Shown in pieces: positions 15,264-23,785 of a DNA stretch of 64,000 nt (position 1 is the stretch's first letter; each line of letters starts with the position of its first letter). The notes under the pieces are model-generated. The model was given only the letters and a program-made list of their open reading frames with translations. It ran no database searches and had not been told where the DNA came from. The stretch is taken from the NCBI RefSeq assembly GCF_014201885.1, contig NZ_JACHFN010000017.1, forward strand, positions 18,774 to 82,773, read 5' to 3'. A program made the translations under genes and the position numbers. The stretch comes from Deinococcus budaensis (GTDB taxonomy: Bacteria; Deinococcota; Deinococci; Deinococcales; Deinococcaceae).

Positions 15264-16616
15264 TCAGAGCCGCGCCCGGCGCCAGCGGCCGGACGCGAAG
15301 CGCAGGGCGTAGGCCACGGCGGCGAAGGCGATGAACAGCAGCGCCGCCCCCCAGGCCCCGGTCACGCCGGAGCGGGGGGCCAGCCACGACGCCCCCAGCA
15401 CCATGACCAGCCACGCGCCCGTCAGGGTCACGAGCAGCCGGAAGCGGGTGTCGCCCGCACCGCCCAGCGCCCCGCCCAGCACGATGGCGACCCCGTCGAG
15501 AATCTGGTAGGCGGCCATCACGCCCAGCACGCGGGTGCCCAGGCTCAGCACCTCCGGACTGCGGTTGAACAGGCCGATCAGCGGGTGGGGGAGGGCCAGA
15601 AACAGCAGGCCCAGCACCCCCATGAAGGCGGCGGCCAGCCCGGTGCCCCGCCAGCCGATGCGGGCGGCGAGGTCCGGGCGACCCGCGCCCAGCGCCCGCG
15701 AGAGCAGGCTGCCGGTGGCGGCCGCCAGCGCGAAGGCGGGCAAAAAGCCCAGGCTGCCCAGCTGGTTGGCGATCTGCGAGGCGGCGAGTTCGGTGGGTCC
15801 CAGCCGCGAGATGATGCCCTGAAAGGCGGTAAAGGCGCCCACCTCGGCCAGCTCGGTGACGCCCGCGGGCAGGCTGACGCGGGTGAGGCTGCCCAGCTCG
15901 GCGCGGGTGGGGCGCGCGGGCCGCAGGCGCCCGAAGCGCGGGCCGTGCAGGCGCCCCAGCAGCAGCAGCGCCAGCCCCCCCTGAAGCGAGACGGCGATCA
16001 CCGAAGCCCAGGCCGCGCCCGCCACCCCCCAGCCGAAGCCGAAGAGAAACAGCACGGCCAGAGCGGCATTGACGGCCATGACCAGCCAGGCCAGCAGCAT
16101 GGGCGTGCGGGTGTTGCCCAGGCCCACCATCACGGCGGTCGCGGCGCTGCCCAGCAGCAGGGCGGGCAGTTCCCACAGCCGGATCAGCGCGTAGGTGCGG
16201 GTGACGGCCGTGATGCTGGGGTCGGGCCGCAGCAGGGTCAGCAGGCCGTCGAGCAGCCAGGGGCCGACCAGCGCCAGCGGGAAGCCCACCAGCGCGCAGC
16301 CCAGAAAGACGCTCGCCCAGCGCCGCACGCCCGCCCCGTCGCCCGCGCCCAGGGCGCGCGCCACGAAGGTGGCGGCGGTGTTCAGGCTGCCCCGGAACAG
16401 CAGCACGAGCGTGAGCAGGCAGATGTTGGCAAAGCCCACCGCGCCTACCTCGAGGACCCCCAGGCGGCCCATCAGCAGGGTATCGGTGAACCCCACCCCC
16501 GTGTAGGCGAGGTTGGAGAGCATGAGCGGTCCGGCGAGCCTCAGCAGCTCGCGGGTGCTGCCCTGGGGCGCCGTCGTGGAAGGGGCGGAAGGGGAGGTGC
16601 CCGGCACGCTGGGCAC
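15264..16616 (-). CDS. MATE-family multidrug/sodium efflux protein
   Basis: About 450 residues with twelve hydrophobic segments and two related halves, each opening with the MATE pattern (LAGPLMLSNLAYTGVGFTD; later VSLPAGVTELAEVGAFTAF). Other typical features are MGRLG and the GLGNTRTPM / GGAGDTRFR repeats after helices 4 and 10. MATE proteins export cationic drugs and metabolites using sodium or proton gradients. The start is unclear: GTG at 16616 is used here; GTG at 16607 and TTG at 16646 are alternatives. It is convergent with the response regulator gene, with about 190 bases between containing nothing clear. Confidence 0.88.
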   Translation of the reverse strand: MPSVPGTSPSAPSTTAPQGSTRELLRLAGPLMLSNLAYTGVGFTDTLLMGRLGVLEVGAVGFANICLLTLVLLFRGSLNTAATFVARALGAGDGAGVRRWASVFLGCALVGFPLALVGPWLLDGLLTLLRPDPSITAVTRTYALIRLWELPALLLGSAATAVMVGLGNTRTPMLLAWLVMAVNAALAVLFLFGFGWGVAGAAWASVIAVSLQGGLALLLLGRLHGPRFGRLRPARPTRAELGSLTRVSLPAGVTELAEVGAFTAFQGIISRLGPTELAASQIANQLGSLGFLPAFALAAATGSLLSRALGAGRPDLAARIGWRGTGLAAAFMGVLGLLFLALPHPLIGLFNRSPEVLSLGTRVLGVMAAYQILDGVAIVLGGALGGAGDTRFRLLVTLTGAWLVMVLGASWLAPRSGVTGAWGAALLFIAFAAVAYALRFASGRWRRARL

Positions 16617-16697
16617 GCTAGCACTGCGCCGACCAGCAGGGGGCAATCGGAGGGGGGGCGCGGTCAGGTCCTCAGCGGCCGGGGCCGGCCGCGCCGG

Positions 16698-16970
16698 TCA
16701 CACGGATTTCAAGAAGGGCGGCAGGGCGTGGCGGTCCGTGGAGGAGACGGCCTGCGGGGCGATCTGAACTCCAAAGTTCAGGCAGGAGCGCAGATCGTGA
16801 CCCTCCAGGACGGCATGCAGGTAGGCTGCATTCAAGGTGTCCCCGGCGCCCACCGTGTCCACCATGGTGACCCGCGGCGCCCTGGCCCACTCCAGCCCCC
16901 CGGTCTGCCGCGCGGCGACAGCGCCGTCAGCACCCAACTTCACGACGGCCGTTCTCCCCCCGGCGTCAGC
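16698..16970 (-). pseudogene. PfkB-family sugar kinase, C-terminal remnant
   Basis: Only about the last 85 residues of a PfkB/ribokinase-like protein remain. They include VVKLGADGA and the family signature DTVGAGDTLNAAYL with catalytic Asp, ending in a normal C-terminal helix. A whole family member is about 300 residues, so the N-terminal two thirds (sugar and part of the nucleotide site) are gone. No sensible start is present and the upstream frame is unrelated, low-quality sequence. It lies between the MATE gene and a kinase gene, suggesting a deletion junction near 16970. Confidence 0.75.
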
Positions 16971-17144
16971 TGTGCGGCGAGCAGGCGGGCCGCGCGTCCC
17001 GGGGAGGCCCGGGAAGCGGGAGCTCAACCCTCCCCTCACGTTCCCCGCTGGCCCTTCCGTCCCTGGGAAAGGAGGCCCGCCGAGCAGGCGCTGGCGGTAC
17101 ACTGGGAACCCACCCCCCTCACCTCTGCTCACCCCTGGATTCCC

Positions 17145-18332
17145 ATGAGCCATTTACCCTCCACGCCACCGACGCAGGCGCAAACGTCTCCCACCCTGGA
17201 AGCCCGGCTCCAGGCCCTCGAGGCCCAGGTCCTGCACCTCCAGGCGGCCCTGACCCAGGCGCAGACGCTCTTTCAGGACAGCCCCGGGACAGCCTTTTTG
17301 CTCGACAAGCAGGGCCGCATCCTGGACGTGAACATGCGGGGGGCCGCGCTGCTGGGGTCCTCCCGGGAGGCGCTGCTGGGCCGCAGCCTCACCCCGTCCC
17401 TGGGTGCCCCCGTCGCCGCGTTGCTGGCGCGCGTTTTTGAAGGTCGCGGACGGCAGACGGGGGAAGCCCAAGTCCTGACGCCGGGCGGCGAGCGGCTGGA
17501 GGTGGCCCTGGAAGCGGTTCTCCACGTCCGCGAGGGTGAGCCGCCTTGTGGTCACCTCACGCTGACGGACGTGACGGCCTTCAAGCTGGCCCACCGCGCC
17601 CTGTGGGAAACCCAGCAGGCCCAGGAGACGCAGCTTCAGCATCAGGCCCTCAAGCTCCGGCAGCTTCAGGAGGAGTTCGAGCAGGTCGTGCTCGCGTCCG
17701 GCAGAGAACTGCATCATGTGCTCACCCGGGCGCAGAGTTTTCTGGCGCTCGCGCGGGAGCACCCGCAGACGCCCAGGTACCTGCTGCACACCGGGGAAGC
17801 GGTGGGGCAGACCAGGGACTTGCTCGATTCCTTGAAGGTGTACATGCAGCTGCGCTTCCTGCGCGCCCGGACGCGGCGGGTGGACCTGGGGCGGGTGCTG
17901 CGCGAGGTGCTCAAGGACGCGCAGGACCAAACGGCGGGCCGCGACGTTTGGGTCACGAGTGCGCCCCTGCCGACCGTGTCTGGAGACAGCCAGGTCCTCC
18001 AGATCATCCTGCACGAGTACCTGCACAACGCGCTCAAGTTCACCCGGACGCGGCCTCAGGCTCGCCTGCGGGTGCTGGTGGAGGAGGCCGAAACCGAGTA
18101 CCGCATCGGGGTGGAGGACAACGGGGTGGGCTTCAACGTGCGCTACAAGGACCGGGCCTTCGAGCTGTTCGGCCGGTTGCACGCCTCGGGGGAGTATGAG
18201 GGCACGGGCCTGGGGCTGGCGGTGGTGCGGCGGCTGTGCGAGCGCTTCGGGGGCCGCGCCTGGGGAGAAGGGAAGGTGGACCAGGGCGCCACCTTCTGGT
18301 TCGCCTGGCCCAAGGTCCCAGCGGAGAGATGA
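17145..18332 (+). CDS. soluble PAS sensor histidine kinase
   Basis: 395 residues with no membrane segment. N-terminal helix, then a PAS domain (about 40-145: LFQDSPGTAFLLD, ILDVNMRGAALLG), a coiled coil (150-185) and a kinase core. The usual H box is unlike SHDLRTPL; the candidate phosphoacceptor is His190 or His191 in SGRELHHVLTRAQSF. Asn295 (YLHNALKFT), EDNGVGF and GTGLGLAVVRR are intact, so ATP binding should work. The YKDRAFELFGRLH part is typical of kinases related to bacteriophytochromes. The ATG at 17145 has no clear ribosome site; a TACACT box lies 41 bases upstream. No response regulator is adjacent. Confidence 0.85.
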   Translation: MSHLPSTPPTQAQTSPTLEARLQALEAQVLHLQAALTQAQTLFQDSPGTAFLLDKQGRILDVNMRGAALLGSSREALLGRSLTPSLGAPVAALLARVFEGRGRQTGEAQVLTPGGERLEVALEAVLHVREGEPPCGHLTLTDVTAFKLAHRALWETQQAQETQLQHQALKLRQLQEEFEQVVLASGRELHHVLTRAQSFLALAREHPQTPRYLLHTGEAVGQTRDLLDSLKVYMQLRFLRARTRRVDLGRVLREVLKDAQDQTAGRDVWVTSAPLPTVSGDSQVLQIILHEYLHNALKFTRTRPQARLRVLVEEAETEYRIGVEDNGVGFNVRYKDRAFELFGRLHASGEYEGTGLGLAVVRRLCERFGGRAWGEGKVDQGATFWFAWPKVPAER

Positions 18333-18370
18333 AGCGGGCGGCCAGACTGGGCCGCCGGTCATGTGTCCCG

Positions 18371-21300
18371 TTACCGTCCGGGCTTGTCCTGACGGAAGAG
18401 GGCTTCAAGTTCATGCACGGCTTCGTCCCGGGGAAAGGCCAGGACGACCTTGCCGCTGGTGCGCTGCGCCTCGGCCCAGGCCCAGCCGCCGTGGCGGGCC
18501 AGGATGCGCCGCACCTGGCTCAGGCCGCTTCCCTCCAGGACGGGCGCCGCCTGGTCGGTCCGCACGGCCAGGTCGAAGAGGGTCGCGGCCTCCTCTCCGG
18601 TCAGCCCGATGCCGTCGTCCTCGACCGTGACCTGCACCTCGCCTTCCACCTCCCGGCTGCCCACCGTCACGTACTGCGCCCCCCGCGTCTCACTCAGGGT
18701 AAAGGTCATCAGCACCTCCAGGGCCTGCCGCAGCAAGGCCCGGTCCCCCCGCACGATGGGGAGGGAGGAGACCAACCAGTGCACCTGGGCGCCGCGCGGC
18801 GTGGTGGACACCTGCGCCCGCACCTGCTCGAACAGTTCCCCCAAGGGAAAGAGGTCTTTTGTCACCTCCCGCTGTTCCAGCCGGGCGAGTTGCCGCAGGT
18901 CCTGGGCGATCCCCCGGAGCCGCGTCACCTCGTCGTGCAGCGCCGCCGGGTCATAGGAGGGCAGAGTGTCCAGGGCCTCCGAATCGAGGGGCCGTCCGGG
19001 GTCCAGCAGGTGGCCCAGCCGCCGGGCGGGGGCTTCCAGGGTGTGGGCCGTGCGGGTGATCACGTTGCCCAGTTCGGCGTTCAGGTCGGCTAGGCGTTCG
19101 TGTTGCCGCTCGATCTGCTGCGTTCTCGCCGCGCGTTCCAGGGCGAGGCGGAAACTGTTCCCCACCGCGCGGAACACCGCCTTTTCCCGCGCGGTCCAGA
19201 CCGGGGTGTCGGTGCGGGCCATGCCCAGGATGCCTGCGGCATGATCGGGCGGGAAGAGGGGATACCGGGCCACCGCCTGATACGGGTCCACATCCGGCAG
19301 GCCGTCCGCGGCGGCGTCCCAGGGCTCGAAGAACATCGGCTCCCGGCGCTCGGCGGGTTGGGCAAAGCTGGGGGTGCTGCCCGGGAGGCCCTCATGCAGG
19401 CGGTGTGCCAGTCCGGCGGTCAGCGCCCCGGAGACGTGCAGCGCTTTCCACAGGCCCTCCTCCCGCTCGAAATACACCGCGCTGCGGATGTTCAGGGCGG
19501 TGAGCAGCACCTCCGCCGCGTGCCGCGCGAGGGTCTCCACGTCGCTGGTGTCCGCCGCCAGCTCGGTGAAACGGGCGAAGGCGGCCAACGCCTCGCGTTC
19601 CTCGGCCAGGGCGCGCACCGCCTCCGCCCGCTCCAGGGCCAGCTCCAGGTGCTGCGCCGCCGTTTCCAGCACGATCTTGTCGACCGGCTGCCAGGGCCGC
19701 GCCCCGAACAGCCCGACCGACAGCACCCCGGCCACCTCGCCGCCCAACAGGATGGGCAGGCCAGCCGCCGTGCGGATATGCCCGGACGCCTCGCCCAGCG
19801 CGTCCGGTCCCGGCGTGAAGGCGTCCTGGTACTCCGGCTGCCGGGTGGACCAGGGGACGAAGGGGCCGGGACTCTCGCGGGGAATGCCTGCCATCAACTG
19901 CGCCCGCAGCGCGCCGTTGTGCAGCTCACCTGCCTCCGAGCGCATGCGCCAGAGCCCTAAGTCCAGCACGAAGTACCCCGTGTGGGCCGGGGGCAGCAGG
20001 TCCAGCAGGGTCTCCTGAACGCGCCGCACCAGGGCGTACGGGTCGGTCTCCAGCGCGAGGGCGTGGGTCAACCCGGCGAAGCCCTCCAGCGCCCGGGTGC
20101 GTGCGGCGAGTTCGAGGTTCTGCCGTTCCAGGTGCTGCGCCGCCGCAGCCAGGCGGCGGGTGCGGTCCTCGACCCGCTCTTCGAGGGAGGCGTTCAGCGC
20201 GCGCAAGTCCTCCTCGGCGCGGACCCGCTCGGCGGCGGCCCAGGTGCGCTCGGCCACCTCCTCGATCAATGTGATTTCCCCCGGCGTCCAGGTTCGGGGG
20301 CTAGCCGAGCTGACGACCATGGACCACAGCGGGCGGCCCTCGCCCCCGCGCAGCGTGGCCGCCATGAACGCCCGCATGCCGAGGGCCCGGCTGTTACGCC
20401 GCTCCTCCTCCGACAGGCCCGGCCGCTCGAAGTCGTCGTTGGTGACCATCGTCTGGTCCGACACCATCCGCGTGGCCGCAGGAAAGTCGGACAGGCGAAA
20501 CCGGTCAGGCAGCGGGGGCACACGCGCGTTGCCCCACTGATGGGAGACGTCGGCGCGGTCCTCTTCCGGACGGTAGGTGGTGACGTAGCAGCGGTCCAAC
20601 CGGAGCTGTTCGGCCAGCAGGCGCAGCGCACGGTTCACCACCGCGTCCACGTCGGGTTCGGCCCGCAGCGCGTCCGAAAGCATCAACAGGAATGCCTGCC
20701 GCTCCTCGCTCTCGCGCAGGAGGCTCTCGGCCTGCTTGCGCCCGGTGATGTCGCGCACCATGCCCTTCATGCGCCCAGGCCCGCCCGCCGCGCCGGGATC
20801 CACCCGACCCTGTGCCATGATCCAGCGCACCTCCCCGTCTGCGCGGTGGATGCGGCACTCGAAGTCCCAGCGCCCGCGCCGGGCGATGGCCTCCTGGAAG
20901 CGGGCGTCCACCCAGTCGCGGTCCTCGGGGACGATGTGGTCCAGAAACAGGTTGTAGGTCCACTCGGAAAGCAGCGTCTCGTAGCCGAAGATGCGGTCGT
21001 GCTGCGGCGAGCGCCAGGCGTCCAGCGTGAGGAGGTCCAGTTCCCACGCGCCGATCTCGCCCGCGTCCAGGGCCCGGGCCAGCCGGTCCCCACTCTCGCG
21101 CAGCGCCGCCTCGGCCCGCTTGCGGGCGGTGATGTCGCTCGCCGCCCCGAACCATTCCACGATCTCGCCCTGCCCGTTCAGCATCGGAATCGCCCGCGAG
21201 AAGGTCCAGCCCACCGTGCCGTCCGCCTGAATGACCCGGTGTTCCAATTCGAACGTCGTCTTGGTCCGGATGGCCTCGGCGATGGCAGCCTGGACGGCGG

Positions 21301-22378
21301 CCCGCTCCCCCTCGGGAATATAGCCCTCGAGCCAGCTCCGGCTCGGCCGCTCGGTGTCGGCGAGGATCTGCTTGCCCTCCAGCGCGTACATCTCGCTCCA
21401 GTCCGCGCTCATCCGGTAGATCATGTCCGAGGTGGCACCCACCAGCAGCCGGAAGCGCTCCTCGCTCTCCTGCCGCGCGGCCTGCGCCCGGCGGCGCCCG
21501 GTCACGTCCCGCATGACGGCCAGCAATCGCCTTCCTGAACCGTCCTCCACGCGCGTCACGAACATGTCGAGCACCTTGCCCTGCGGCGCGGACTCGCGCT
21601 CGACGCGCAGGGGCTGGCCGGTTTCCAGCACCCGGTCGTAGTCGTCGTACCAGGCCTCGGCCTCGTCGGGGAAGGTGTCGCGGATGGACTGCCCGCTGAG
21701 GTCGGGAACGCCGAACATCGCCCGCATCGCCGGATTCATGGCGAGGGAGCGGTAGTCGCGGCGCCCGTCGGGCCTCAGGGGCAGGCGCTCGAACAGACAA
21801 ACGCCCTCGTCGAGCGACTCGAACAGCGCGCGGGGCAGGGCTTCCGAGACGAGGGTCGCGTCCGGCGGCGGCGGGACATGCCTGGCTGTCAGCAGGTCGG
21901 CGAGGTCTGCGGTGGCCGGGTGCCCCACCAGCACGGTTGCGCCCACGGCACGCAGGGCACGCGCGCCCAGCCCCCCGTCGCGCCCCGGACCGGCCAGAAG
22001 GACCGCCAGCGCCCGCCGACCGCAGCTTTCCGCCAGCGACAGCAGCAGCCGGTCCAGCGGGCGTTCCGAGGACAGCTCACCCTCCGGCGGCGTGACGGCA
22101 CATCGCCCCCCCGGCCGCACCTCCAGAACCATCTGCGGCGGGTTGAGGTAGACGCGGCCCGGTTGGAGCAGGGTGCCGTTCCCGACTAGGGTCACCGGCT
22201 GCCGGATGCGGCGGCGCAACCCCTCCACCGCGTCGCTGGACCCGTACACCAGCACCGCAGCGGGCACCTCGCCGGGGAGCCCGGCCAGCACCGCCGAGGC
22301 CACCTCCGGCGTGTCGGCGGGGGTGACCAGCACCGCCACGTCAAAGGGCGCCGGAGGGGGATCAGAGGGTGAAGGCAT
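18371..22378 (-). CDS. giant PAS/GAF sensor kinase with CheB-like N-terminus and altered N box
   Basis: About 1335 residues, soluble. N-terminus (about 12-190) resembles a CheB methylesterase domain (LLAGPGRDGGLGARALRA, ATVLVGHPATA) but the serine/histidine triad is not clear. Three PAS domains follow (about 190-560, each closed by a DITGR/DVTGR-type PAC end), then a GAF domain (575-740), a coiled coil, two more GAF domains (790-940 and 950-1100) and a kinase core. The H box keeps a histidine (RTAHTLEAPARRL). The N box Asn that holds magnesium is missing (LRQALEVLMTFTL), although EDDGIGL and GSGLSQVRRI remain. It may be a weak or dead kinase that works as a sensor scaffold. The ATG at 22378 follows a TACACT box by 11 bases. 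Confidence 0.85.
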   Translation of the reverse strand: MPSPSDPPPAPFDVAVLVTPADTPEVASAVLAGLPGEVPAAVLVYGSSDAVEGLRRRIRQPVTLVGNGTLLQPGRVYLNPPQMVLEVRPGGRCAVTPPEGELSSERPLDRLLLSLAESCGRRALAVLLAGPGRDGGLGARALRAVGATVLVGHPATADLADLLTARHVPPPPDATLVSEALPRALFESLDEGVCLFERLPLRPDGRRDYRSLAMNPAMRAMFGVPDLSGQSIRDTFPDEAEAWYDDYDRVLETGQPLRVERESAPQGKVLDMFVTRVEDGSGRRLLAVMRDVTGRRRAQAARQESEERFRLLVGATSDMIYRMSADWSEMYALEGKQILADTERPSRSWLEGYIPEGERAAVQAAIAEAIRTKTTFELEHRVIQADGTVGWTFSRAIPMLNGQGEIVEWFGAASDITARKRAEAALRESGDRLARALDAGEIGAWELDLLTLDAWRSPQHDRIFGYETLLSEWTYNLFLDHIVPEDRDWVDARFQEAIARRGRWDFECRIHRADGEVRWIMAQGRVDPGAAGGPGRMKGMVRDITGRKQAESLLRESEERQAFLLMLSDALRAEPDVDAVVNRALRLLAEQLRLDRCYVTTYRPEEDRADVSHQWGNARVPPLPDRFRLSDFPAATRMVSDQTMVTNDDFERPGLSEEERRNSRALGMRAFMAATLRGGEGRPLWSMVVSSASPRTWTPGEITLIEEVAERTWAAAERVRAEEDLRALNASLEERVEDRTRRLAAAAQHLERQNLELAARTRALEGFAGLTHALALETDPYALVRRVQETLLDLLPPAHTGYFVLDLGLWRMRSEAGELHNGALRAQLMAGIPRESPGPFVPWSTRQPEYQDAFTPGPDALGEASGHIRTAAGLPILLGGEVAGVLSVGLFGARPWQPVDKIVLETAAQHLELALERAEAVRALAEEREALAAFARFTELAADTSDVETLARHAAEVLLTALNIRSAVYFEREEGLWKALHVSGALTAGLAHRLHEGLPGSTPSFAQPAERREPMFFEPWDAAADGLPDVDPYQAVARYPLFPPDHAAGILGMARTDTPVWTAREKAVFRAVGNSFRLALERAARTQQIERQHERLADLNAELGNVITRTAHTLEAPARRLGHLLDPGRPLDSEALDTLPSYDPAALHDEVTRLRGIAQDLRQLARLEQREVTKDLFPLGELFEQVRAQVSTTPRGAQVHWLVSSLPIVRGDRALLRQALEVLMTFTLSETRGAQYVTVGSREVEGEVQVTVEDDGIGLTGEEAATLFDLAVRTDQAAPVLEGSGLSQVRRILARHGGWAWAEAQRTSGKVVLAFPRDEAVHELEALFRQDKPGR

Positions 22379-22389
22379 AGACGCGTCGT

Positions 22390-22395
22390 AGTGTA
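22390..22395 (-). promoter_or_regulatory. candidate -10 box, near-leaderless start of the giant sensor gene
   Basis: On the minus strand TACACT lies 11 bases before ATG 22378 and no ribosome site separates them. This agrees with the leaderless or very short leader pattern seen elsewhere in this window. Confidence 0.4.
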
Positions 22396-22576
22396 GGCGC
22401 CCCCTCGGGGACCCGGGTGAAGCGGAGGTCGCCGTTCTGTTGGACACAGCGGGGGGACGATCCGGCCTGAGATCGCCCCCTCCCTTACGTGTGGAAGACA
22501 CTATTTCTTCCCTGGTTCTTGCCCGGCTTCTCAGGCCGCCAACAGCGCTGCTCAGTCTGAGCGCAAGGTCAGCCGC

Positions 22577-22870
22577 TTACCACTGCGAGAGGTAAGCGAT
22601 GCCGCCACCGCCGCCACCACTCTCCCCGACGTTACGGTCGGTGGCGATGTAGTGGGTTGAGGTGCCAGACCTCCGGGTGATGTAGTTGCCCCCGTTATAA
22701 GGCGACGGGGTGGAACCATGAATATACCCTTCAACCTCTTGGACACAGCTCACGCCGTTGCTGCCGCAGCTCGCGCGGTTCACCATGTCCGCCGCCTTCT
22801 GGGTCGGCGTCGTCCACTGAGCAGAAGCCATTCCACCAGCCAGCAGCAACAGAGCCAGGATCTTTTTCAT
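22577..22870 (-). CDS. small secreted protein (97 aa)
   Basis: Start chosen at the ATG preceded by AAGGAGTG at seven bases. Residues 1-17 are a clear Sec signal peptide (MKKILALLLLAGGMASA). The mature part of about 80 residues has two cysteines (SCGSNGVSC) able to form a disulphide, a Gly/Tyr/Asn-rich middle and a GGGGGG run near the end. It matches no family that I recognise. It is a single-gene unit with its own upstream AT-richer region (22930-22990). It may be an envelope or extracellular protein. Confidence 0.8.
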   Translation of the reverse strand: MKKILALLLLAGGMASAQWTTPTQKAADMVNRASCGSNGVSCVQEVEGYIHGSTPSPYNGGNYITRRSGTSTHYIATDRNVGESGGGGGGIAYLSQW

Positions 22871-22988
22871 CGTCACTCCTTGGACCAAGGGCAAGAAGGC
22901 CTGCTCTCTGCAAACCCACTTCACGATCAACGCCCTGTTTTGGTAGGCAAAGAGATAGCCGTTTCTGGATCACGCCAATGTGTAGAAA

Positions 22989-23582
22989 TCACATTAAGGC
23001 CTGGTGTGTCAAAGCTGGTGTGTCAAAGGCTGAAGAACAGTGGCGAAGTTGTCGGATCAGGAGGTGGGGAGCGACCCGACCTGTGAGCGCGTGTCGGAAG
23101 GTCGTCAGGTGCAGTTCGTCCACCAGGCCGCGCGTCAGCAGGTCGTTCCACAGCACGCGGCTCAGCAGCACGAGGATGGGGCCGCCCGGCTGCCGCTTGA
23201 GGTCGGCCACCGCTCTCGGCGCGTCCGCGATCCGCACAAGGCGCGTGGTGTCGGCCCACGGGTGCAGGTCGTCCGAGGTCAGCTGATCGGAAACGATCAC
23301 CTTCCCGATCTGCGCCATGCGGCGGGCAAAGGCGCGGCGGACATCGGTGGCGGCAGGGTCACCGGGCACGCCCGCCCAGTAGGCCTTGTTCCCCAGGTAC
23401 GAGGTGCGCCCGGCGAGAAGCAGTGTGCCCGCCTCCTGAAGCAGCTTCAGGTTGTAATGGTCGAACCCGTCGTCGCCATGGTAGTCGGGGTGCTGGTGCT
23501 CGAAAAGGGGCACGAGGGTGCGGCTGCGGTCCTCGTAACAGCCGTCCAGGGTGACGAAGTTGCTGACGATCAGGGGGGGCAT
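22989..23582 (-). CDS. RibD/dihydrofolate-reductase-like protein, C-terminus altered
   Basis: About 197 residues from the ATG at 23582 (weak GAGG upstream). The start LIVSNFVTLDGCYED and the later GKVIVSDQL and LVDELHLTTF segments fit the RibD C-terminal / DHFR-like reductase family, which binds NADPH. In that family a further 40 or so residues form the last strands. Here the homology stops after HLTTF and is replaced by an unrelated tail that runs through a 14-base tandem duplication. Function is therefore doubtful. The frame continues upstream into a VOC-protein remnant with no stop between them. Confidence 0.7.
   Translation of the reverse strand: MPPLIVSNFVTLDGCYEDRSRTLVPLFEHQHPDYHGDDGFDHYNLKLLQEAGTLLLAGRTSYLGNKAYWAGVPGDPAATDVRRAFARRMAQIGKVIVSDQLTSDDLHPWADTTRLVRIADAPRAVADLKRQPGGPILVLLSRVLWNDLLTRGLVDELHLTTFRHALTGRVAPHLLIRQLRHCSSAFDTPALTHQALM
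23001..23028. repeat. 14-base perfect tandem duplication
   Basis: CTGGTGTGTCAAAG occurs twice head to tail (23001-23014 and 23015-23028) inside the 3' end of the reductase gene. Fourteen is not a multiple of three, so gain or loss of a copy changes the reading frame and the C-terminus. Confidence 0.9.
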
Positions 23583-23783
23583 GGGCGCGCCTCGCTTTTT
23601 TGGGCTGGGACTTGTGAACGGTGACAGGTCCGCCGGGACTGCCCGGACGGTGCCCGCCGGGTCCTGAAAACTGGCGGTGCGGGTGCCCCAGGGGCGGCTC
23701 ACTGGGCCGTTCAGGAGCGTGACGCCCCGGCCAGCCCGTGCGGCGCACCAGGTGTCCACGTCCTCCAGCTGCAACGTGTCCAC
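23583..23783 (-). pseudogene. VOC/glyoxalase-family protein, C-terminal remnant
   Basis: About 50 residues match the end of a VOC (glyoxalase/bleomycin-resistance) domain: VDTWCAARAGRGVTLLNGP, then RPWGTRTASFQDPAG. The usual 120-140-residue protein would have a first beta-alpha-beta-beta-beta unit, which is missing. The first codon lies 2 bases after the stop of the MFS gene, so the remnant may be translated as a read-on, and it is in frame with the DHFR-like gene. Either a decay scar or a new fusion protein is possible. Confidence 0.6.
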
Positions 23784-23785
23784 GC

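Noticed and set aside
15585..17144. N-terminal extension of the PAS kinase frame over the MATE exporter
   Set aside because: It runs antisense to the exporter with no domain; PAS and kinase homology start after 17145.
19982..21538. 518-residue open frame opposite the giant sensor gene
   Set aside because: Antisense to well supported PAS and GAF domains; composition typical of shadow frames.
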